Source: Burkholderiales bacterium
Lineage (GTDB): Bacteria > Pseudomonadota > Gammaproteobacteria > Burkholderiales > SHXO01
Length of the DNA: 21,638 nucleotides
NCBI GenBank assembly: GCA_026125625.1
Contig: JAHCKU010000009.1
Span: forward strand, 1-21,638
Reading direction: 5' to 3'
The first letter of the stretch is position 1; each line of letters begins with the position of its first letter. The notes below the pieces were generated by a model, which made no database searches, was not told where the DNA came from, and saw nothing but the letters and a program-made list of their open reading frames with translations. This document shows, piece after piece, positions 7,167-13,658 of this stretch. The translations under genes were made by a program, and so were the position numbers.

Positions 7167-8681
7167 CTATCCTGCATGCTCTGTCCGCGGCGCCAGCAGC
7201 GCCTCCCGTGGCAGGGAGGCGGGCAGATGTCCGGGTGCGCGTTGCGTTGCCGGCGCCTCGGGCAGCATCGGAAACAGGTGATCTCCGATCAGGCGCAGAC
7301 CGATGAACGCGTAGCGGCCCTCGATGTTGACCGCAACGCCGCGTCCCCCGGCCGGCGTGGGCAGCGTGACATGGTGCAATCCCCGCGGCAATTTACCACG
7401 CGCGATGAGAACGTTCGCAGGCAGTGAACGCCAGGCGCGCTCGTCGGCGGATTCGGTGGTCATCGAGCCGATCATCAGCGCGATGGCAGCGACGTCGAGC
7501 GCTGCGCCGCCGCTGCCGTCACCCCGTCGCCGGCGCAGATCCGCCTGGCGTTGGGCCTGGTACTGGGCGACCGCCTTGCCGGTGGAGCGAATGAAGCCGC
7601 GCAGCATGATGCCGGGCATCTCGTCCTGCAGCGCGCGGCGCGCCATGGTGTCGATGCTGGTGACCTCGGCCACCGGCCAGGTCTGCCCGTCCACCTGCAG
7701 CGCGGCCGGCAGGAACGGCGCGAGCGGGGTGTGCAGCACCGGGAACGACACCGACACCAGCACCAGCCGGCGGTCGATCGGGATCGGCAGGCTGAACTGG
7801 CGTGACACGCGCGCCGGTGCCAGGCCGGTCTCGATCAGGAACAGGACCTCGCTGCTGCCGTCGTCGGGCGCGGCCACACGCTCGTCCAGGCCGGCCAGCG
7901 CCTGCTCCAGCAGCGGCGTGTCCGGTCGCAGCTCGATCGCCTGACGATAGCCGGCCGCGGCCAGGCTCGGCTCGCCCAGCGCCTCGTATACGAAGCCGGC
8001 GAGGTAGTGGCTGATCGCGCTCTGGTAGCCGTTGCGCAGCGCATTCACTTCCGGGTTGTCGATGGTCTCCACCGGATAGCCGTTGATATCCTTCAGCCCG
8101 ATGCGCGCGCCCTGCTGTTCGGCCTGCTCGCGGATCCGCTCGTACTCGCGTGCGCGCGCCTGCGCGATCACGGCCTCGCGTTCGTGCGTCTGGCGGATCG
8201 CCACGCGTGCGTCGTCCCAGTTGCCGCGCGCCAGGTGATTGAGTGCGATGCGCGTGGTGAGCATGACTTTTTCGTAGTCGTGCCCCTCGTAGGGCAGCAG
8301 CTTGTCGTTCAGCGTGTAGGCGGCGAGCGTGCCGCCGAGACGGGCAGGGTTGGTCGCGGCCGCCGTTTCCCAGCCGTTCACCCGCTCAGTGGCGTGCAGC
8401 CAGGCGTCGTTGCTCAGGTCGTAACGCGCGCCCAGCCGCTCCAACTCGCCGCGCTCCAGGTAGTAGAGCAGATCCTTGTCGTCGCCGCGGTTGTTACGCT
8501 CCAGTGTCCTGATCGCGCCCTCGACGTCGCCCGTACCGGCACGGGTCAGGGTGGCGCGCAGCTCCTCGTCGTAGCCGCGAAACGTGGCACATCCGCTCAC
8601 CGACACCAGCAGTGCGAGCAGCAGGAGGCGGCGCGTCTGCACGGCGATCCGCCTGCGCGGTGCCGATGCCGCCAGCGGCAT
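7167..8681 (-). CDS. COG3014 family lipoprotein with TPR-like N-terminal half
   Basis: The product of about 504 residues has a lipoprotein signal (TRRLLLLALLVSVSGC, Cys31 from this start). The N-terminal half is alpha-helical and TPR-like (GDVEGAIRTLERNNRGDDKD, then HYLAGFVYEALGEPSLAAAG with YRQAIELRPDTPLLEQ). The C-terminal half is beta-rich, with SVSFPVLHTPLAPF and TSIDTMARRALQDEMPGIML. COG3014 proteins of this layout are found next to YcfL and LpoB in other gammaproteobacteria, so a role in the cell envelope with that pair is likely but unproven. The open frame extends to a TTG at 8747. I chose the ATG at 8681; a GTG at 8642, just before the hydrophobic segment, is also plausible. The ycfL gene begins at or just after its stop, indicating one operon. 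Confidence 0.8.
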   Translation of the reverse strand: MPLAASAPRRRIAVQTRRLLLLALLVSVSGCATFRGYDEELRATLTRAGTGDVEGAIRTLERNNRGDDKDLLYYLERGELERLGARYDLSNDAWLHATERVNGWETAAATNPARLGGTLAAYTLNDKLLPYEGHDYEKVMLTTRIALNHLARGNWDDARVAIRQTHEREAVIAQARAREYERIREQAEQQGARIGLKDINGYPVETIDNPEVNALRNGYQSAISHYLAGFVYEALGEPSLAAAGYRQAIELRPDTPLLEQALAGLDERVAAPDDGSSEVLFLIETGLAPARVSRQFSLPIPIDRRLVLVSVSFPVLHTPLAPFLPAALQVDGQTWPVAEVTSIDTMARRALQDEMPGIMLRGFIRSTGKAVAQYQAQRQADLRRRRGDGSGGAALDVAAIALMIGSMTTESADERAWRSLPANVLIARGKLPRGLHHVTLPTPAGGRGVAVNIEGRYAFIGLRLIGDHLFPMLPEAPATQRAPGHLPASLPREALLAPRTEHAG

Positions 8682-8840
8682 TCGTTCGGCGTTGGCGGAA
8701 GTCCATGCCGCAGGCGCGAAAGATGGAAAGGGTGGAGAGGACGACAACGATCAAACCAGGCGCTGCGGTTCTGCACGCATTGCAGAGGATCCGATGGACG
8801 AGTCCTCGGGCAGCGGCATGCGGCCGAGGGCCGCGCCATT

Positions 8841-9038
8841 CTACCGTGCAGAGACGGTGATGATCTCCGGCGGTGGCGTGGTCGGTCGGCCGGGCGGCGC
8901 TACCGGCGGATCGCCCTGCGGATGGCCCGGATAGGGCGCATCCGGCGGCAGCGGCGGTTTTTCTCCTGGTTCCTCGGCCGGATCGTCATCGGGCAACGGC
9001 GGAATCGGCGGCTCGCGATGGGCATGTCGAACGGACAT
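8841..9038 (-). CDS. Small proline-rich protein of unknown function
   Basis: The frame encodes 65 residues, starting MSVRHAHREPPIPPLPDDD and ending PPPEIITVSAR. Roughly a third of it is proline, and the first half is rich in Asp/Glu. No signal peptide or membrane segment is visible. The start is backed by GGAGG nine bases upstream of the ATG at 9038. Short proline-rich proteins of this kind occur in many gammaproteobacterial genomes without known function. It lies upstream of the COG3014 gene on the same strand (gap of about 160 bases) and is divergent from the PepSY gene. Low-complexity frames can be spurious in high-G+C DNA, but the ribosome-binding site and compact end support it. Confidence 0.5.
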   Translation of the reverse strand: MSVRHAHREPPIPPLPDDDPAEEPGEKPPLPPDAPYPGHPQGDPPVAPPGRPTTPPPEIITVSAR

Positions 9039-9229
9039 TGTTGTCTGCCTCCGTGGCAATCGCGCCCGTGGGCGCATGTGCGGCCTCCTTTACAAGGTCG
9101 CTACGTCGGAAGTCCCGAGGGACGGATCACGATGAATGGTGGCAAGTGGCATCCCCGGCTTCTGCCGTTTTTACAGTCACCTGACGAGCGGTAGTGCCGC
9201 GCATAGCACTTCCGGGTCAACGGAAAGTG

Positions 9230-9307
9230 ATTAATTCACAAATAGAACATTAATTGCTGCCTAATTGTGTTTGGGAATTACACCTTGATAGATTGGGAAC
9301 CGTTCCC
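9230..9307 (+). promoter_or_regulatory. AT-rich promoter with PmrA/QseB-like direct repeat and small palindrome
   Basis: In an otherwise G+C-rich region, ATTAAT (9249-9254), five bases, then CCTAAT (9260-9265) gives two half-sites with an 11-base period, each one mismatch from the PmrA/QseB box CTTAAT-N5-CTTAAT. A further ATTAAT lies at 9230-9235. A possible -35 (TTGTGT, 9265-9270) directly follows, with TAGATT (9289-9294) as a weak -10. GGGAAC C GTTCCC (9295-9307) is a perfect six-base palindrome 22 bases before the start codon and could be an operator. The whole arrangement points to control of the PepSY gene by an OmpR-family response regulator. Confidence 0.4.
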
Positions 9308-9329
9308 TTTACCTATGAAAGGAGTCGAC

Positions 9330-9869
9330 ATGAACAATGCTCTCATCCGTGCCGCCGCGCTTGCAGCTGTCCTTGCCTGGCCTTTCGCCGCCTCGAGCGC
9401 GGGGCCGTCGAAGACCCAGTTCCCCAAGACCAAGGTTCCTCTCGAGCGCTGCGTGGCGGCCGCGCTCGAGGTGCGCGCCGGCACCATCGTCAAGATGGAG
9501 ATGAAAATGGAGCGGGGCGAGCCGGTGTACGAATTCGACATCGAATCGCCGGATGGCCGTGCCTGGGACATCGAGTGCAGCGCGCGTACCGGCAAGATCG
9601 TGGAAGTGGAGGAGGAAGTCGAATCCCCGTCCGCGCCTGCGTTTGCCGCCAAGATGAAGGTGAGCGAAGCCGAGGCGCGCGAAATCGCGCTGAAGCGTCA
9701 TGCGGGCGAGATCGTCGAGATCGAATACGAGATCGAATCCGACGGCACTCCGGTGTATGAAATCGACATCCTCACCGCTGAGGGCCGGGAGCGCAAGGTC
9801 GAAGTGAGTGCCGTGACCGGTGAGATCGTGGAAGACAACGAGGAGTTCTATCAGATCGGCAAGGAATGA
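9330..9869 (+). CDS. Secreted protein with two PepSY domains
   Basis: The 179-residue product has a signal peptide (MNNALIRAAALAAVLAWPFA, predicted cleavage after ASSA at residue 24) and two tandem repeats of about 60 residues. Repeat 1 (about 36-96) contains VPLERCVAAALEVRAGTIVK and EPVYEFDIESPDGRAWDIEC with SARTGKIVEVEEE. Repeat 2 (about 110-170) contains VSEAEAREIALKRHAGEIVE, PVYEIDILTAEGRERKVEVS and AVTGEIVEDNEEF. These are PepSY-type features, including the YEFDI/YEIDI strand and the x-TG-x-IV turn. It is acidic and probably periplasmic. PepSY proteins are thought to inhibit proteases or serve as sensors; the exact role here is unknown. AAGGAG lies eight bases before the ATG at 9330. A repeat block follows its stop. 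Confidence 0.85.
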   Translation: MNNALIRAAALAAVLAWPFAASSAGPSKTQFPKTKVPLERCVAAALEVRAGTIVKMEMKMERGEPVYEFDIESPDGRAWDIECSARTGKIVEVEEEVESPSAPAFAAKMKVSEAEAREIALKRHAGEIVEIEYEIESDGTPVYEIDILTAEGRERKVEVSAVTGEIVEDNEEFYQIGKE

Positions 9870-9887
9870 CGGCTGTCCCTCGTAGAG

Positions 9888-10045
9888 CCTGGATGCCGGC
9901 CTGCGCCGGCATGACGAAGCAAGTGGAGCCTGGATGCCGGCCTGCACCGGCATGACGAAGGAAATTCGTCACCCCGGCGAAAGCCGGGGTCCAGGTTTTG
10001 ACGGTGTTTCCTGCCAGGATGCTTTCAGTATCTGGATCCCGGACC
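9888..10045. repeat. Bimodular REP-like repeat, copy B with extra module II units
   Basis: Two module II hairpins lie 40 bases apart: ATGCCGGCCTGCGCCGGCAT (9893-9912) and ATGCCGGCCTGCACCGGCAT (9933-9952), each followed by GACGAAG. Module I, ACCCCGGCGAAAGCCGGGGT, is at 9971-9990, identical to copy A. Its spacer again contains ATGCTTTCA (10019-10027), then CTGGAT, and a decayed module II (from 10035). The block starts about 20 bases after the PepSY stop. Confidence 0.85.
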
Positions 10046-10095
10046 TGAGCCAGGCAGGACGGAATTCCTTCCTTCTGCCGGGAATGCCATTCCAA

Positions 10096-10459
10096 TTGTC
10101 AAGGAATGATGTCGGGAACGATCTGATGCCGTGATCGCACGCGGTGGCCAGGCTGGAACCGCATATCAACCTCGCTGACCGTGGTGCAAGGCGCTTTCAC
10201 GAGCTTGGCGCAGCCTTTTTATTCCTTTATTCACTTCTTTTCAGTGATTTCTTCACTCATGACTCGGGTTGTCGTCCCTGTCGGGAAGGCGTGCCCCTCA
10301 TGCATGCTTCCTGCGCACGACTCGGAGGGTCAATACCTCGAAGCAGGTTGTTTGACGGTCCGCTGTTGAGCGGTTCGATCGGCTGGGGGAAGTTTTCTTT
10401 CCCGCCGGCAGAGCGGGCCTTTTCAAAACTGATGAGATGAAAAAACGGGAGACCGAGAA
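10096..10459 (+). promoter_or_regulatory. Upstream and leader region of the Flp pilin gene
   Basis: This stretch holds no convincing gene. It has a T-rich segment (about 10216-10258) in which promoter elements are likely, although no clean -35/-10 pair could be fixed. Several short hairpins follow: CCGCT GTTG AGCGG near 10361-10374, GGGGAAG TTTT CTTTCCC near 10386-10403, and CCCGC (10401-10405) with GCGGG (10413-10417) followed by CCTTTTC. The last resembles a weak terminator within the leader. GGGAGA (10447-10452) is the ribosome-binding site for the pilin gene. Confidence 0.4.
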
Positions 10460-10804
10460 ATGAGTCTGATGAAGTTCCTTAAGGACGAAGAGGGGCAGAG
10501 CATGGTCGAATACGGCATCACCCTGGGTGCCGTGGCCGCCGTGTCCTACATTGCCGTGGTCATGATGGGTGACCGCGTGGCCGATCTGTACGCGTGGATG
10601 GCAAACCACCTGCCGGGCGGCGAAGGCGACGACAACGGGCAAGCCCGCGTCGACTCCGATGGTCTGGTCGGCCTGAACGAAGACGTTGGCTTCAACGATC
10701 AGGTCGAGTTCGCGCAGCGTGACCGCGAGAACTTCACCATGTTCGCCACGCTGGGTTCCAACTCGGCGTATGAAGACGACGAAGGCTGGGGCGACGACGA
10801 TTAA
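10460..10804 (+). CDS. flp: Flp-type pilin with acidic C-terminal extension
   Basis: The product is the major subunit candidate of the Tad pilus (type IVc). The prepilin signal FLKDEEG ends at Gly12, the expected cut site for the TadV peptidase. Mature residues then begin QSMVEY, with the Glu at +5 and Tyr at +6 that define Flp pilins, and a hydrophobic helix follows (GITLGAVAAVSYIAVVMM). Typical Flp pilins are about 50-80 residues; this one has 114. Residues 54-114 are a polar tail with 18 Asp/Glu against 3 Arg, ending GWGDDD. The tail contains several Ser and Thr that could be modified. The start has GGGAGA seven bases upstream. It heads the plus-strand Tad unit and is separated from tadV by two strong hairpins. 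Confidence 0.9.
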   Translation: MSLMKFLKDEEGQSMVEYGITLGAVAAVSYIAVVMMGDRVADLYAWMANHLPGGEGDDNGQARVDSDGLVGLNEDVGFNDQVEFAQRDRENFTMFATLGSNSAYEDDEGWGDDD

Positions 10805-10824
10805 TAGTTAGTCGGAGCATGGAC

Positions 10825-10884
10825 GCGGACGGTGCTGCTGCCGTCCGCGGCCTTCGCGCGGCCGCGTAGTTCCCTACGCGGCCG
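10825..10884 (+). other. Two strong intercistronic hairpins between pilin and peptidase genes
   Basis: GCGGACGG (10825-10832) pairs with CCGTCCGC (10841-10848) around an eight-base loop. Only ten bases later, CGGCCGCGTAG (10859-10869) pairs perfectly with CTACGCGGCCG (10874-10884) around TTCC. No T-tract follows. Such structures often stabilise an upstream pilin message or partly end transcription, so that pilin is made in excess over the assembly proteins. Confidence 0.6.
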
Positions 10885-10915
10885 TGCCGCGTTCCCGTTC
10901 CATACGTCGTCCATC

Positions 10916-11488
10916 ATGACTTCGATCGCCGATCACGTTTCCCTGCTGCTGCTGGGCGCTGCAATGGTGCTTGCGGTATGCGTCTCGTTTTTCGATTTCC
11001 GCGAGCGGCGCATCCCCAACAAGCTGCTCGCCGCCGCGCTGTGCTTCACTTTTGCCGTATACGGCTGGGCCGGCACCATGCTCGGCACCCAGTTCGTGGG
11101 CACCGCACTGCTCTTCTCCTTCCGTGGCATGCTGCTGGGCATGATCTGCCTGATACCCGCCTACTTCATCCGCCAGGTCGGTGCCAGCGACGTCAAATTG
11201 CTGATGGTGTTCGGTTTCCTGCTCGGTCCCTTCGGCGCCGGTCTGACCCTGCTCACCGGTGCCGTGATCGGCGGGCTGTGGGCGCTGTGGCTGTCCTGGC
11301 GCAGCGCCGGTCTGCGGCACGTATTCACCAATCTGCGCATCATGGCGCGCGCTGCCTATCTGTCCGGCTTCAAGGACGTGCACTGGGACCTGCGCAGCGC
11401 CGGCGCCGTGACCATGCCTTACGGCGTGGCGCTATCGGCGGGTGCGGTGCTGGTGGCCGGCTGGCAGCTCGCGCTGCGCCTGAGCTAG
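10916..11488 (+). CDS. tadV: Prepilin peptidase TadV/CpaA (A24 family)
   Basis: This inner-membrane aspartic peptidase removes the leader from Flp pilin and TadE-type pseudopilins. The 190-residue product is mostly hydrophobic with about six membrane segments and is of the small TadV type, lacking the N-methylase domain of PilD. The two catalytic aspartates are visible in SFFDFRERRIPNK (Asp24) and in GASDVKLLMVFG (Asp95), where the usual GxGD is GASD. The ATG at 10916 gives a normal N terminus (MTSIADHVSLLLLG); a GTG at 10832 would add a non-hydrophobic stretch and lies inside a hairpin. No strong ribosome-binding site is seen. It follows the pilin gene by 111 bases. Confidence 0.85.
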   Translation: MTSIADHVSLLLLGAAMVLAVCVSFFDFRERRIPNKLLAAALCFTFAVYGWAGTMLGTQFVGTALLFSFRGMLLGMICLIPAYFIRQVGASDVKLLMVFGFLLGPFGAGLTLLTGAVIGGLWALWLSWRSAGLRHVFTNLRIMARAAYLSGFKDVHWDLRSAGAVTMPYGVALSAGAVLVAGWQLALRLS

Positions 11489-11530
11489 CAGACGGCAGCG
11501 GCAGCGATGTGTGCGCAGGGTGCCCGGCCG

Positions 11531-12619
11531 ATGCGCTCGCCGCTGCGCGCTCGCATGCGCGGCCAGGCGATGGTGGAGTTTGCCATCATCTCCCTCGTGC
11601 TGATCCTGCTGATTGCCGGCGGCATCGAGCTGGCCCTGGCCGCATTCGCCGGTCAGCGCTCGTCCAATGCCGCCGAGGCGGCGATCGGGGACTGGGTGTA
11701 TGCGACGGGGAATGCGGGCTCGTATGGCGTTTATGGCGCAGATTGGGAAATCGTCGACTCGCCATATGTAGACGAGGATCTTGAACCGACCCGTCCGCTG
11801 CCGGGACTTGGGGATCACGCTCAGGCGTTCGACCGTCCGGCGTGCGATCCGGACGACGCCAGCACCTATTACGACGGCTTGCCTATAGATTCGGTCAGCG
11901 AGGCTGGCAATGCCGTATATCTGTTCAATCCGCGCCCGATCGACCTGACCGATTGCGTCGGTATGGACGGCGAAGATCCCAGTCGTTCACGCAGCGCGGC
12001 GCTGATCGACAAGCTGCCGGCGCTCAACCGCGCGCTGTACTCCTCGTATCAACGGCGCTGCGGGGATGCCGACGGCAACGAAGTGACCTGCGGCAATCCC
12101 GCAGCGGTTACTCAATATCTGCGCCTGCCCGGCAAGCTCGATCCGTTCACCGACACCGTCGGCGTGGGCGTGCTCGACAGCGATCCGGACTCACCAGGCT
12201 TCCAGATGCCGCTCGATCCTTTGCCGCGGCCGACGTTCGAGATCGAGTGTGCGGAAGGTGGTACCACTGCTTTTGAAGAATGTGACAGCCAGGACTTACC
12301 TGGAAATCTGTGCTGGCGCGATGACGGTGGTGGCGTATCCACGCCCCTCGCCTGCGAAGTGCGCGTGCGCGTGCGCTACCGCTACGTATTCCACGCGTTC
12401 CTGCAATTCCCCTTCGTCTACTGGACCGATCCGCTGCCGCCGGAAGCGCTGGACCAGCTCGATCTCGGCCCCGGCGGCCAGGGTGGCGTGACCGGCAGCG
12501 AGGTGGCGCGCGGCAACGTGCGCCGCATGCAGCGCACTTTCCTCGGCTGCTGGGAGACGGTCACCACCGCCCCCACTGCCGGCATGCAAGGCAAACGAAC
12601 CATGAGAGCGTGCAACTGA
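11531..12619 (+). CDS. TadE-like minor pseudopilin with large cysteine-rich C-terminal domain
   Basis: The N terminus RMRGQAMVEFAIISLVLILL is a TadE-type prepilin signal: cleavage after the Gly, Glu at +5, then one membrane helix. The rest (about 300 residues) is polar and presumably outside the inner membrane. It has ten cysteines, an even number that suggests disulfide bonds, and Asp-rich loops such as RPACDPDDASTYYDG. TadE proteins are minor subunits or assembly factors of Tad pili and are usually shorter (150-200 residues), so this one may combine pseudopilin and tip functions. The start is uncertain: ATG at 11507, 11531 or 11555. The coding sequence ends one base before cpaB. The segment near 11690-11800 has noticeably lower G+C than the surroundings. 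Confidence 0.75.
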   Translation: MRSPLRARMRGQAMVEFAIISLVLILLIAGGIELALAAFAGQRSSNAAEAAIGDWVYATGNAGSYGVYGADWEIVDSPYVDEDLEPTRPLPGLGDHAQAFDRPACDPDDASTYYDGLPIDSVSEAGNAVYLFNPRPIDLTDCVGMDGEDPSRSRSAALIDKLPALNRALYSSYQRRCGDADGNEVTCGNPAAVTQYLRLPGKLDPFTDTVGVGVLDSDPDSPGFQMPLDPLPRPTFEIECAEGGTTAFEECDSQDLPGNLCWRDDGGGVSTPLACEVRVRVRYRYVFHAFLQFPFVYWTDPLPPEALDQLDLGPGGQGGVTGSEVARGNVRRMQRTFLGCWETVTTAPTAGMQGKRTMRACN

Positions 12620-12620
12620 G

Positions 12621-13580
12621 ATGGCACTCCAACCGATCACCCTGCGCATGCGCCAACGCCGCCGCCAGCGTCTGCTCATCCTGGCGGCAGCCTTCCTCCT
12701 CCTGATCGCCGGTGCGGCCTATTACTGGTACGCGGGCACGCGCTCGGAGCCGCCGCGGCGCGAGCAGCAGCCGCCCGGTACCGTATCGGTTCCGGTCGCC
12801 GCCACCAATCTGCCGCTGGGCGAGATGATCCGCCCGCAGGCGCTGCGCAACCGCTACCTGCAGCCGGCGCAGGTTCCGGCCGATGCCATCCTGCGCGCCT
12901 CGCAGCTCGCCGGACGGGTGGTGGTGCGGCGCGTGCCGGCCGGTGCCTATTTCCGCCAGGATGACCTGGCGCCGCTTGGCGCACCGGCCAGCCTGTCCGG
13001 CCTGGCCAAGCCCGGCATGCGTATCGTGGTGGTGGAAGCCGACCAGATCTCCGCCGTGCCCGGCTACATTCGTCCGGGCGACCGCGTGGACGTGCTGGCG
13101 ATTTCGTTCGGTGCAGCGGTCAACCCTGCTGCGCTGCGCGCCAACCGCCTGGCGAGCAGTCCCAACACCGTCGAGGGCGGTGGCAGCCAGCCCGGGGATC
13201 CGAATGCAGCATCGCGGCGCACCGCGCGTGGCCAGCTGGGGATGATGGGTATGGAGCTGCCGATGGTGGCCAAGCTGGTGGGCGAGGATGCCGAGGTGCT
13301 GCAGGCGCCCGCGACACCGCCCGCCCAAGCCAATCCGCGCGTACGCCGGGCCGGCGAGCGCTATCTGGTGCTGCAGATGAAGCCGGACGACGCCCACATC
13401 ACCACCCTGTCGCTGGCGTCGGGACACAGCCTGCGGCTGGTGTTCCGCCCGTTCAACGAGCGCGAGCGCGTGCGCGTGGAGCAGCCGATCGACGAGTTCA
13501 CGCACGTCAGCGTCGATGCGCGCCGCGTGGAGGTGATCAACGGCGTCAATCGTCGCTTCGAGCTGACCACGCTGGACTGA
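12621..13580 (+). CDS. cpaB: Flp pilus assembly protein CpaB/RcpC
   Basis: CpaB/RcpC is a periplasmic, membrane-anchored Tad protein thought to connect the assembly machinery with the secretin and peptidoglycan. The 319-residue product has a basic N terminus (MRQRRRQR), one membrane helix (about 18-37), a SAF domain (about 54-117: VPVAATNLPLGEMIRPQALR and AGRVVVRRVPAGAYFRQDDL) and an RcpC domain (about 130-280) containing GMRIVVVEADQISAVPGYIR and PGDRVDVLA. A linker of about 60 residues rich in Gly, Pro and Ala lies inside the RcpC domain. It ends with a conserved-looking VEVINGVNRR segment. The ATG lies one base after the TadE stop, so translation is probably coupled. Confidence 0.92.
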   Translation: MALQPITLRMRQRRRQRLLILAAAFLLLIAGAAYYWYAGTRSEPPRREQQPPGTVSVPVAATNLPLGEMIRPQALRNRYLQPAQVPADAILRASQLAGRVVVRRVPAGAYFRQDDLAPLGAPASLSGLAKPGMRIVVVEADQISAVPGYIRPGDRVDVLAISFGAAVNPAALRANRLASSPNTVEGGGSQPGDPNAASRRTARGQLGMMGMELPMVAKLVGEDAEVLQAPATPPAQANPRVRRAGERYLVLQMKPDDAHITTLSLASGHSLRLVFRPFNERERVRVEQPIDEFTHVSVDARRVEVINGVNRRFELTTLD

Positions 13581-13658
13581 TCGCGGGCAGCGTCGGCCCT
13601 GCGGCACTGGCCATAGGGCGCACCGTCATGACGAACGGTTAACTGCGCTTTCGCGTCC

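Noticed and set aside
9893..9990. Regularly spaced hairpins that resemble a short CRISPR array
   Set aside because: The units belong to a dispersed REP-like family with copies at 5910 and 15460, spacing is not constant and no cas gene is present.
10203..10222. Possible sigma-54 promoter before the pilin gene
   Set aside because: A TTGGCGC stretch resembles the -24 element, but the -12 GC dinucleotide is replaced by Ts, so the essential part is missing.
10144..10440. Open frame of 98 residues before the pilin gene
   Set aside because: It overlaps the structured leader, has no good ribosome-binding site and no family-like features.
10270..10440. Possible c-di-GMP riboswitch in the pilin leader
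   Set aside because: The hairpins do not include the conserved GEMM core sequences; only generic stems are seen.
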